Assembly (NCBI GenBank): GCA_016256075.1
Contig: SDVU01000428.1
Coordinates: 1-13,501 of the forward strand
From: Dictyocoela muelleri
Lineage: Eukaryota > Microsporidia
Direction: 5' to 3'
DNA: 13,501 bases
A program made the position numbers and the translations under genes. The notes beneath the pieces are model-generated. The model had not been told where the DNA came from and did not search any database. It saw only the letters and a program-made list of their open reading frames with translations. Every line of letters starts with the position of its first letter. Within the stretch, counting starts at the first letter, position 1. Of this stretch, positions 1-7,548 are shown in pieces.

Positions 1-67
1 GCGGAAATTTTATGAAACTTATATATTTAACGGGTAAGAAATTATTATTGTCTTAACTGTGCACAAA

Positions 68-165
68 TCTTGATTTTACGCTTATTTTAAATAAGAATCG
101 TTCAATTTCCTCTTACATTTGACGATTTATTCAAAAATATGGGGCGCGTAACCCGTTGGTGAACC
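68..165 (+). repeat. right half of a GTTGGAGAACC-family MITE
   Basis: The stretch reads in the same order as the right arm of the element at 12221-12551: a GATTTTACGCTTATTTTAAATAAG block (written here in short as the motif around 70-95), then a diverged middle, then GGGGC, then TAACCCGTTGGTGAACC at 149-165. The corresponding left arm is not visible in positions 1-67, so this is a half copy or one whose left arm is too diverged to recognise. The family assignment rests on shared motifs and their order, seen directly; no transposase is encoded. Confidence 0.5.
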
Positions 166-237
166 TAACTTTGTTATTAATTTTTTTTAGTTTTTGGACA
201 ATGAATTGTGGAAATAAGTTTAAACGTAAATTTTGTT

Positions 238-350
238 CTCAAAACGATCAACTGTTCCCTCAAAACGATCAAATGTTCCCTCAAAACGATCAACTGTTCC
301 CTCAAAACGATCAACTGTTCCCTCAAAACGATCAACTGTTCCCTCGAAAC
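238..350 (+). repeat. 21-bp minisatellite, five full copies
   Basis: Five head-to-tail units begin at 238, 259, 280, 301 and 322, each of 21 bp (unit CTCAAAACGATCAACTGTTC plus C). The second unit has one substitution and a sixth unit decays after about 8 bp. Because 21 is a multiple of three, the array stays open on both strands: the + strand gives a QNDQLFP heptad and the - strand a REQLIVL heptad. I do not regard the 88-residue + strand frame (156-422) as a gene: it needs a TTG start placed inside the neighbouring MITE end and has no recognisable domain. Near-identity of the units suggests recent expansion. Confidence 0.85.
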
Positions 351-595
351 GTCATAAACCACCTGGAGCGTTATCATGTACAATTAAGTGGGACTTTTAT
401 TTTTTTAAATGAGCAATATTAATTAAAAAACAGGAAAAAATATTAAAAACTCGAAAATATCGAACAATCAAGGTCTATAAAAACAGTATCATTTACCCAA
501 AAAGTTTATTTATTCGAGAAGAAAACAGATATTTATATTTGTTTACTTTTATTTTACCTTTTGGATAAAAAATCATGTAAGTTTGGGATTGAATT

Positions 596-2132
596 TTATA
601 TTTTTTCATCGTCAAAATCTGATAATATAAAATATTGTAACACCTCATAAGATTTTAAAACATTACTAATTGAAATAGTTTTCACTTTCTCTGAATTTCT
701 ATTTTGTATATTCTCATTGGCTTCCTCTCTTCCTAAAACTTCAACATCTTTGATATCGAATTGAGCTTTATTATTATCAAAATGATCAATAGTAAGATCA
801 CCCTTTTGGGTTGAAAATTTCAAATCTGCTTTAAATTTAAAAATATCAAATTCGATATGTTTATTGAAATTATTTAATATTTCTTGTGGTTCGATTGGAT
901 CGATAATATTACGACTATTTATGTATTCTTTTGATTTATAAATATCCCGTCATCATATTTAAATTGGCCAAACCCCATCGCTTTTTCCAGAATTTTGAAA
1001 TGTAAGTAGATTTAATATCTTTCCAAGTCTGATGAATAAAAATTATAGCTTCTTTTAAAGTTTTTTTTTATATTTCTTCTACCGATGGATATTCATTCAG
1101 TTTAATTAATACGTCGCTTAATTGATTTTTATAATATTCCGATTTAAAACTTCGAATTATTTCACAATCTAGTGGCTTAAATATTGAAGTTGCGTTTTTG
1201 ATAAATATAAGAGTTCAATATTTTTTAAAGTTTTAGAGACTTTATGACTCGGATAATTATCTAAAATAAGCAAGATTTATCTTTTCTGACGCTCTATTTC
1301 ATTAAATAAATTAAAAAACCATTTTATAAATATTTATGACAACATCCACGCACTATTGTTGAACTCATAGTTGATCATATTATTGTATTTAAAATTTTTA
1401 AAACACCTGGGTTTGTTAAATTTTCTAATAAAAAAGAGCTTTATTCTATAAGTGTTTGTTGATATACACATAAAAGTATCGAAATTCTATCTTTATGTAA
1501 TTTAGAACCATGTATTACTTTGCTCACGAAACTTTTAGATTGCATAATCTTGTAGAAGAGAGCCGTTATATCGCTATTAAAGACGTCTTTCGGCCTATAG
1601 TCTCTCATCTTTTTGTGCAAATGTTTTGAAAATTCTTCAATTTTTTCTCTTTTCACTAAAAGAAATTCTTATGTTTAGAATTTAGATGAAATACTATGTC
1701 GTTTTTTTTGGATCCATTGGAAGCGTGAAAGTTTATTAATTTTATATTTTCGGATATATTTAAAGCCTTTGATCTTGAAATTTTTCATTATATACACAAC
1801 CTTTAGCTTTGAGATAAGAAAGCCATTGAAAAAGCTGTTTTTCTATCTCTTCTTATTTACGTATCGATAAAATATTTTTTCGGTCGTAATTATTTAAAAA
1901 TGCCTTTAAGATAAAATTTTAATTTTACGAAATCAGATATTGATCTCCTAGATATTTTTTTATTAAATCGCTCAGAAAATATCTCTGCAATACGTGTATG
2001 TGATGTTTTTTGGTTTGATTCGGCATATTGAATAATTTCATTTTTTTCTTCAAGTGAAAACCCCCAATGAAAAAAAAACGACAAAGTCGTTATTTTATAT
2101 TGAAGTTTGTCGTTTTTTGAAAAAAACGACAA
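596..2132 (-). pseudogene. pogo/Tigger-type transposase (DDE_1), decayed
   Basis: A DNA-transposon transposase of the pogo branch of Tc1/mariner, readable on the minus strand in pieces. From its N-terminus: a CENP-B/psq-type helix-turn-helix (about 2060-1950; LEEKNEIIQYAESN, then KKISRRSISDF); a second Tc5-type helix-turn-helix (about 1850-1700; EEIEKQLFQWLSYLKAKG and, in another frame, FHASNG, matching the family's FKASNGWL); then the catalytic core: DVFNSDITALFY near 1570 (first Asp, family NADETGLFY), NKPRCFKNF near 1400, NNSAWM near 1340, ILLILDNYPSHKV at 1238-1276 (second Asp) and KPLDCEIIRSFK near 1160 (third Asp). A C-terminal SNVLKSYEVLQYF piece lies near 640. At least seven lesions break it, including frameshifts near 1890, 1775, 1650 and 1443 and stops near 1326 and 1277. 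No terminal inverted repeats could be paired, so the element's ends are unknown. The start at 2132 is only the first Met of the N-terminal piece. Confidence 0.88.
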
Positions 2133-2133
2133 A
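2106..2133. repeat. perfect 13-bp hairpin at the 5' end of the pogo relic
   Basis: TTTGTCGTTTTTT (2106-2118) and its exact complement AAAAAACGACAAA (2121-2133) are separated by two bases. A further ACGACAAAGTCGT palindrome lies about 30 bp inward. The AACGACA word therefore occurs repeatedly at the 5' edge of the transposase relic. It may be a subterminal transposase-binding site or part of the lost inverted terminus, but no matching copy is visible near 430-600. Confidence 0.55.
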
Positions 2134-2473
2134 TTTTTTTAATTAATAAAATAGTTAATTAAATACAATAATAAAAAAGTTGATATTTTTTTTTTCATAA
2201 AATGTTTATAATATCATAAAATTATAAATTTTCATAAATAAAAATTATTAATTTCTTTTTTCAGTTATTTATCTTTATCGGTCATTTGAATCTTACAATT
2301 TATAACAATCCATTATTTATTCTGATTTTTATTTTCTTATCTTTAAGCAAGGTAATTATTGGGCCAATTGTTAGACTTTTGCCTTATAAGTAATACAAAT
2401 AATAGTAGTATGACTCACAACTATTAAATATTTTATATTCTTAGTGCTTGGTGCTTCTTTTACAATTTAAAGT
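2134..2473. other. non-coding AT-rich spacer
   Basis: Mostly A/T runs with no open frame of note on either strand and no paired repeats that I could find. It may include the lost terminus of the pogo element. Confidence 0.5.
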
Positions 2474-2905
2474 TTTGGTGGATGTCAGTTTGGCGCTGTT
2501 TTTGATATTTGGTGCTGTTTTTGAAAAATTAAAAAAATAAAAGAAAAAAGATAAAAATGTGGAAATAACGTTGGATGTCAGTTTGGTGGTGTTTTCAAAA
2601 AAATGATTCCTCGCAATTACATTGCTAAAATTTCAGAAAAAAATTCCGGATGAAAATACGCTTTATTCAGTCTCTGAAATTAAGTGCTTGGGAATCGCAG
2701 AACATTTTCTTTGAAAAAAACAGGATCAACATGAGAACTTTTCATTAAGTATATTTAAGTTCACAAATTGGCTGCAAAAAGAAGATTTTGGTACATTTTC
2801 TCTCCATTTGAAAAAATAGTTATTTTATCTTTTTTCTTTTATTTTTTTAATTTTTCAAAAACAGCACCAAATATCAAAAACAGCACGAAACTGACATCCA
2901 CCAAA
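2474..2905. mobile_element. MITE/foldback element with 83-bp arms
   Basis: The arms 2474-2556 and 2823-2905 are inverted copies with two mismatches and no gaps, starting TTTGGTGGATGTCAGTTT on each side. Each arm contains an internal near-duplication (a GGCGCTGTTTTTGATAT and GGTGCTGTTTTTGA pair). A third partial copy of the terminal word, GGATGTCAGTTTGGTGGTG, sits just inside the left arm near 2573-2591. No clean target-site duplication was found. The 266-bp core includes a stretch (about 2643-2800, + strand) that reads like eroded protein with one stop; see findings. The superfamily is not recognisable from the termini. Confidence 0.85.
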
Positions 2906-2935
2906 TTAAGTATTAATTTTCATACTTTTAATTTT

Positions 2936-2990
2936 TGCCTCCGCCTTTTAATTTCTCCCTCGCCTTTTAATTTATCCCTCTACTTTTAAA
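2936..2990. repeat. degenerate ~20-bp pyrimidine-rich tandem repeat
   Basis: About three imperfect units of the form CGCCTTTTAATTTCTCCCT follow each other just outside the preceding MITE. The remaining sequence to 3198 shows no gene or paired repeat. Confidence 0.5.
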
Positions 2991-3206
2991 TTAAATTTTT
3001 GTCAGTATTAAACTTTCATATGTTATCTACAGCAAAATTCATATTAGAGTTGCAAAAAAAATCTCTACTTTATAAATATATCCCTCTCTTTTATAATTAA
3101 CTCATAGCAAATTTTCCCACCAACCGTATAATTTTCGCTCAAACCGTATATTTAACTTTTGCCATTATAAAATTCAATTTAAGATGACAAATCAAGGTAC
3201 AATTCC

Positions 3207-4448
3207 GGCTATTTATGAATAAGCTGCAGCACCGCGGTTAAAAAAATAAGCATCAGCAAATTTTTAAAATTTATAAAAGAATTTAATTAAAGAATAAGCC
3301 AAATAAAAAACTTATGGCGTAAAATACAATTATATAAAAAAAGGATAATAAAGGTTTATAAAAGCTTTTGATAGAGATTAGAAAGTAATAATGTAAAATT
3401 GTTAAATCTTTTTTTGTTTTCCGAATTGTTTTTTAAACATGAATTCAAACAGATATCCTTCAAGGTAGTTGTTTGTGGTTACATATTGATCTCATAGTCG
3501 TCTCTTTATTAGTCCCCAGCAGCATTCTATGTTCTGTGTGAGCAACAATAGATCCTCATGTGAGACAAAATTTGACTATGGTTAACACTTTCGTGTGAAA
3601 AATATCTATTGGCTGAAATTTGGACCTTTCAACCCATATATTACTCACAATAAGTGTTCCTGGCAGAACATATTGTCTTATAATATGCAGTAAAGTGGCA
3701 GCTGATCTATCCAAAACAGAAAAAAACACTTATCATACCCTCTTTCGAAGCCTCACCCGGAACCCATTGAGCTTCTCTGTATAGCCCTAAATTATATTTA
3801 CGTCTAAAAAAGTGATTCATCAATCTCGACGATTTTAGGCGTTCCTTCTTCGTTTAATCTACCAATCTGAACTGTCGAATTAATTAAAAAATTTTGAAAT
3901 ATTGTCATAAAATGCGTGCTACAGTCCAAAATCGTATTTTGACGATTCGAAGCATTTCTGCAATGTCGGACTGCTGTAAGTACCTTGTCCAACACCAAAA
4001 AAGAGTATCACCTTATCAAAAAGCCATCTTATGACTATAAACAAAGAATTCTCCTTCACAGATAATTCTCTTTTGTGCTCTGGAGTTTTACAAAGCCAAT
4101 TATAACCATCACCAGATCATTTCTTACGTCAAATAATCATTTGGTTGCTACATATACATTGTCGACAATTTTTCATTGGTTTATAAGAAACTAATTTTGC
4201 CAAAATAATGATCGTCTCTCTCAAAAATGCCACTTATGGTGCCTCCCATCGACATCATGTGCTCAATTTCGTCCGCAGATTTCATTTTTTTAATATTACT
4301 CCTCAAAAATATGTGTTTTTTTTAAAGAGCTGCAGTCAGGGGAAAAAATTTCAAATAAATTTTAGAAATTTGCTGCTGTTTATTTTTTTAACCACTGCTT
4401 ATTTTTTCGCTGCTTCTTTTTTATGCTGCTGCTTATTAATAAATAGCC
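3207..4448 (-). mobile_element. Merlin (IS1595-like) DNA transposon, full length but decayed
   Basis: The element is 1242 bp. Its left end GGCTATTTATGAATAAGC (3207) and its right end, read inward on the minus strand from 4448 as GGCTATTTATTAATAAGC, match, and the similarity continues through GGTTAAAAAAATAAGCATC-like and AGCAAATTT blocks, with about 30 extra bases in the right arm. The flanks are ACAATTCC (3199-3206) and ACGATTCC (4449-4456), an 8-bp target duplication with one mismatch. Merlin elements typically make 8-9-bp duplications (family knowledge). The enclosed transposase relic (3402-4285) confirms the family. Confidence 0.88.
3402..4285 (-). pseudogene. Merlin/ISXO2-like DDE transposase, decayed
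   Basis: On the minus strand an ATG at 4283-4285 opens MKSADEIEHMMSMGG, followed by FERDDHYFGKISFL. Then, in shifted frames, come a zinc-ribbon-like stretch (CRQCICSNQMII near 4150-4110, then SGDGYNWLCKTPEHKREL near 4100-4060) and a DDE domain. KIVEIDESLF (ending 3807) carries the first catalytic Asp at 3819-3821, then RRKYNLGLYREAQWVPGE, the family's signature around the QWVFGG motif. VLPGTLIVSNIW follows, where the family has S-D-x-W, so the second catalytic Asp is Asn here (3640-3642). A HTEHRM region holds the probable third acid. The tail YLEGYLFEFMFKKQFGKQKK runs to a TAA at 3402-3404. Several frameshifts and stops, plus the Asp-to-Asn change, make it inactive. The family is clear; exact lesion count is uncertain. 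Confidence 0.88.
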
Positions 4449-4611
4449 ACGATTCCCCCGAATTTACATATTGTTTAAATATTTTTATAAATATAACTCA
4501 TTTATTTAGCAGTAATAAACATAAATAAATTATATTTTAAACAATGTATAACTATTTTTTTGATCAAATTATTTATAACAATTGTTATCAAACATACTTC
4601 AAAAAGTACAG

Positions 4612-4705
4612 TTTATGCTGGTTTTTTTACCCGCTTTTTTGCACGCTCGTTTTTTTACATGCTCTTTTTTCCGAGCGTTTTTTTGCATCTCCGTTTTTTT
4701 ACTCA
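4612..4705 (+). repeat. degenerate T-run minisatellite
   Basis: About six irregular units of roughly 14-16 bp, each a short GC-containing word (CGC, GCACGCTCG, ATGCTC, CGAGCG, GCATCTCCG) followed by six or seven T. The composition resembles the 14-bp array near the right end of the window, but the unit is different. Two overlapping + strand frames through it encode only phenylalanine-rich low-complexity sequence and are not credible genes. Confidence 0.55.
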
Positions 4706-4810
4706 CTCTGCCCGAATTGATCCAAATCAGGCTTTTGCCAGAGTTGTCCAAAATTTTGGCGGAGTGTCAAATGTGCGTTAAATATAGAAAAATTATATTT
4801 TAATTATACT

Positions 4811-4872
4811 ACAGTATTGGTCGATTTTTTTAGTCACTTTTAAAATAATGGGACTAAAAAAATCGGTACTGT
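4811..4872. repeat. 62-bp hairpin with Tc1/mariner-like CAGTA ends
   Basis: ACAGTATTGGTCGATTTTTT (with TAGTC following) at 4811-4835 faces GACTAAAAAAATCGGTACTG plus T at 4852-4872. The inner 14 bp pair perfectly and the outer ACAGTA/TACTGT pair too, with a four-base bulge on the left. Ends beginning CAGT are common in Tc1/mariner elements (family knowledge). The left side is preceded by TA but the right side is not, so a target duplication is not established. Confidence 0.55.
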
Positions 4873-4938
4873 TCCATTATAAAAAACAACTTTTATGGTA
4901 AAAAAGAACAAATATAACCAAAACCATAAAAGCGTTTG

Positions 4939-5550
4939 GGTTCAAATCGCCAATAGGCGAGTTGAACCTAAACTCGCCAAAATTAAAAACGGTTCAACTC
5001 GCCAAAATATTGAAATAAAAAATTATTTATAAAGAATTAAAAAATGTAATTTTTACCCCAAGCCAAATAAACGAGAAATTTCCGGTGCTAAAACGTGTTA
5101 GGATCCCTCAGATAACTAAGTCTTGATTGGTAAAAGCATAGAATGTTTTCTTATTTCCAATAAGATTAAAATCACGATATAAATCTATATATAATCAATA
5201 ATTGTTTCCTGAGATTTTTATACTCTTACTAAATTAGATTCTGCACCAAATTTGATAAATGTCTATAATATCTTTGAATTTTAATTATTATTATATATTT
5301 ATCTCGCGATTTTAAGCTTATTTGAAATAAGAAACATACTCTATGCCCTAACCAATTAAGACTTAAAAATCTGAAGAAGGGTGCTCTAACCTGTTGGAGA
5401 ACCCAAATTGCTTATTTCTTTGGCTTTCGAGATTAAAAAATTCTATTTTTAATGCTTTATAAATAATTTTTTATTTCAATATTTTGGCGAGTTGAACCGT
5501 TTTTAATTTTGGCGAGTTTAGGTTCAATTCGCCTATTGGCGAGTTGAACC
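4939..5550. mobile_element. foldback element with GGTTCAACTCGCC ends
   Basis: The outer 100 bp of the arms (4939-5038 and 5451-5550) are inverted copies with about two mismatches, and weaker pairing continues inward to 5080 and 5405. Each arm begins with its own small hairpin (GGTTCAA..CGCC, AATA, GGCGAGTTGAACC at 4939-4968; mirrored at 5521-5550) and repeats the word GGTTCAACTCGCC again about 50 bp in (4990-5002; mirrored at 5487-5499). No open frame lies inside. The centre is occupied by a GTTGGAGAACC-family MITE. The superfamily is not recognised and no target duplication is evident. Confidence 0.82.
5081..5404. mobile_element. GTTGGAGAACC-family MITE, older copy, nested
   Basis: The right arm (about 5300-5404) carries ATTTTAAGCTTATTTGAAAT, ACATACTCTATGCCC, CCAATTAAGA and ends CTAACCTGTTGGAGAACCC. 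The left arm (5081-5185) has the complementary blocks GTCTTGATTGGTAAAAGCAT and TTCTTATTTCCAATAAG, but its outer 20 bases have diverged. The same blocks in the same order make up 12221-12551. AAATT occurs on both flanks (5076-5080 and 5405-5409) and could be a target duplication, though such a short A/T word is weak proof. It lies at the middle of the foldback element 4939-5550. Confidence 0.75.
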
Positions 5551-5748
5551 GAAGCCGAAATTTGATGTCATAATACACGAACTGGCGATTTCTGTATTGT
5601 ATATTCAAGAACTCTAAGCTAAATAAAATTAATTTTTTATTGCAATATAATTAAATTCACATTGTATTTATAGGATATATAATCCATAAATCAGCAGTTC
5701 GAGTATTATGAAGTCTAATTTTTTATCTTATTGTAATAAAATACTAAC

Positions 5749-6097
5749 TATGTGTTTCTCAACATATTTTGGCTCATGCCCCTCCAGGCGAAAAAATTTT
5801 ATTTGCCTCCTATTCAAAACATCGGGTATTTACTATAAAAATTTTAATTATTTTTATGAATTTAGGCAATTAATAGGTACAAAATAAAATTATTTATATA
5901 ATGAGACGATTAATTGTGATGTTTGTTACAAATTGATTTCATATTAGGTTTTAAATTTGTAAATTAAAACCTTATATGCCTGAAAATCCAAATATCACCA
6001 CTATGAAAAATCAAATCCTCGGTCCGAAAATTCAAATCCCCTAAAAATCCAAATTATCTCCAAGTGGAGCGTAGGCTCCACGTTGAGAACCCTGTAT
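5749..6097. mobile_element. possible hAT-type non-autonomous remnant
   Basis: The left end reads TGTGTTTCTCAAC (5751-5763) followed by a CTCATGCCCCTCC stretch. The right end, read inward on the minus strand, is CAGGGTTCTCAACGTGGAG (from 6094). CAGxGGTTCTCAAC is a common form of hAT terminus (family knowledge). ATACTAA occurs just outside on the left (5741-5747) and near the right end (6098-6104). Inside are a perfect 7-bp hairpin (GTGGAGC, GCTCCAC; 6064-6081) and loosely repeated AAAATCCAAAT words (about 5980-6056). The terminal match is only about 13 bp and imperfect, so this stays tentative. No coding sequence is visible. Confidence 0.35.
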
Positions 6098-6399
6098 ATA
6101 CTAATTTATAAAAAATTTCCCTTTTTTTGTATTTTTCGACATTTTGGAAATTCAAAATTTTAGATTTCGATATTTGGGGTTTTCAATATTTCGTTTTTCT
6201 ATCTTTTGGGACTTAAACACCGGTTATTTTTGATTCAATATTTTTTTAAAAATTTAACAAAAATTAAATCTCCACTGGCTAACTACCTACTCTTAAAAAT
6301 AAAAACTTGATGTTCCGCCGAGGGAAGATCATGTTTCTTATTTAAAATAAGAAAAACATAGAAATTCACGTTTTTATCAAGTTTTATATTTATTATAAG

Positions 6400-6592
6400 T
6401 AGTGTCCAGCGAAATGTCGGGTTTTGTAGAAAACACTTCCACATAAATCGTATTTGTGATAGTATATTACCTATAAACTATTTAAGATAATTAGAATAGG
6501 AGAGGTATGGTCATTTATCACGTTTTTTAAAAATCAAAAAAGCAAAGGTTTAAAATCGGATTTTTACAAAACCGACATTTCGCCGGTCCCTA
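6400..6592. mobile_element. 193-bp hAT-like MITE with perfect 8-bp duplication
   Basis: The left end TAGTGTCCAGCGAAATGTCG (6400) and the right end, read inward on the minus strand from 6592 as TAGGGACCGGCGAAATGTCG, pair over about 33 bp with few mismatches and one small indel; a GGTTTTGTA block follows on both sides. The element is bounded by identical 8-bp direct repeats, ATTATAAG at 6392-6399 and 6593-6600. An 8-bp duplication and TAGGG-type ends fit the hAT superfamily (family knowledge). There is no coding capacity, so it would depend on a transposase elsewhere. The intact duplication suggests a fairly recent insertion. Confidence 0.87.
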
Positions 6593-6595
6593 ATT

Positions 6596-6670
6596 ATAAG
6601 GATTTACTTTTTAGTTTACTAAAATAATCACAAAGCACAAAATTTAGTAAACTAAGAAGCAAATTCTTAT
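6596..6670. repeat. 28-bp imperfect hairpin split by the hAT-like MITE
   Basis: The arms 6596-6623 and 6643-6670 pair with four mismatches around a 19-base loop; the inner 12 bp (TTAGTTTACTAA) are exact. The left arm begins inside the right-hand target duplication of the hAT-like MITE, so the MITE inserted into the outer part of a pre-existing hairpin. No coding sequence. Confidence 0.65.
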
Positions 6671-6934
6671 AAAAACTATAGAAAATGATGGAAAGGTAAA
6701 TTTACAGATTGATTTTATCTTAAATAATACACAGGATCTTGCCTATGCAAAACAACAATTTTTATCTTTAAAGGTGGGTAGCTAACACAGTGAAGAACAT
6801 AATTTTAATTAAAATAGTTTTTAAAATTAAAAAAAATAATTTTTACATAAAAATAGACCGAACGACTTTAATACATTGTTACGGTGTGTATAGCTGATTA
6901 AGAGTCAGTATAGTATGAGGATGAAGCAGAATGA

Positions 6935-7180
6935 CTTTCACAGGTGTTAGGATGAATGCAGCGAGGCATCTCGACAAAAAGTAGTAAAAAATAAAAATTC
7001 ACGAAAAGCCACTAATTACATGTATCCTGTTGATTCATGGATAAAACGAAAATCACGCATACAGCCGGGCTTCTAAATATATTTTTAGTGGCGTATAACC
7101 TGAACACAGGTACCAAGGATCTTAAGACTATGATCAAATAAAACTCACATGGCTTTCAATTTTTGAATTGTCGGCACATA
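6935..7180. repeat. dispersed repeat, copy 1 (unidentified family)
   Basis: This stretch, more GC-rich than its surroundings, aligns in the same order with 12555-12776: GTGTTAGGATGAATGCAGCG versus GTGTGCGTATGAATGTGGCG; TATCCTGTTGATTCATGGAT versus a TGTCCTGATAATTAATTGAA block; GAAAATCACGCATACAG versus GAAAATCACCATACAG; then AACCTGAACACAGGTACCAAG versus GAGCAGGTCATCAAGAACCA and CATGGCTTTCAA versus AATGGCTGCCCTGAA. Neither copy carries a long open frame. The family is not recognised. Confidence 0.55.
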
Positions 7181-7392
7181 ATTTTTAAAATATATACTAG
7201 ACAATCACTTATAAATAGAAGCTACAATTTTTTAATTTTATAAGTTTTTGTGTATTGTGACATAATTTATACATGCTAGAAAATCAATAATTACATCTCA
7301 GAGTTTGTTTCTATTCTTTATTTATCAGGATAAAATTATAATATATTTTATTATTTCACCGACGGAAAAAAATACGGGCCCAGCCGGCTAAC

Positions 7393-7548
7393 CCGTTGGA
7401 GAACAAAATTTTTATTAAAATAATAGTTGAAATTAAGAATTATTTATTTTTGACATAAAAAATAATATATTACGTCTTATCAAAATTCTTAATTACTAAC
7501 CGTGAGAGTTGTTTTTGTCCTTATTATTTTAATTTTGTTTTACAACGG
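7393..7548. repeat. inverted repeat with CCGTTG ends
   Basis: CCGTTGGAGAACAAAATT and, after six extra bases, AAAATAATA (7393-7425) face a minus-strand CCGTTGTAAAACAAAATT directly followed by AAAATAATA (7548-7522). A second ATTAAGAATT/AATTCTTAAT pair lies inside. The left edge also matches the right terminus of the GTTGGAGAACC family (TAACCCGTTGGAGAAC, 7389-7404), and the right edge ends GGCTTAGAGAACC. It may be a diverged relative or two ends of neighbouring copies. Non-coding. Confidence 0.5.

Larger units (their letters stand above)
6262..6808. mobile_element. old inverted-repeat element, host of nested insertions
   Basis: CACTGGCTAACTACCTACTC with the following TTAAAAATAAAAACTTG (6273-6309) faces a minus-strand copy starting CACTGTGTTAGCTACCCACC and continuing TTTAAAGATAAAAATTG (6790-6753). 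About 80 percent of about 37 positions agree, with fainter A/T-rich similarity farther out. The interval contains the younger hAT-like MITE (6400-6592) and the 28-bp hairpin (6596-6670). Neither a target duplication nor coding sequence is visible, so the exact ends are uncertain. Confidence 0.5.

Noticed and set aside
156-422. 88-codon + strand frame across the 21-bp minisatellite
   Set aside because: It needs a TTG start inside a MITE terminus, and its length comes from a repeat that is open on both strands. No domain is visible.
4208-4528. 106-codon + strand frame
   Set aside because: It lies antisense over the N-terminal part of the Merlin transposase relic and its right inverted end.
4939-5002. 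tRNA or SINE suggested by GGTTCAANTC (B-box-like) words
   Set aside because: No A box, acceptor stem or cloverleaf fits around them; the words are explained as parts of the foldback arms.
6877-6940. TGTTACGGTGTG, which resembles the start of some Ty3/gypsy-type LTRs
   Set aside because: No matching terminal end, partner repeat or target duplication was found, so I do not call an LTR.
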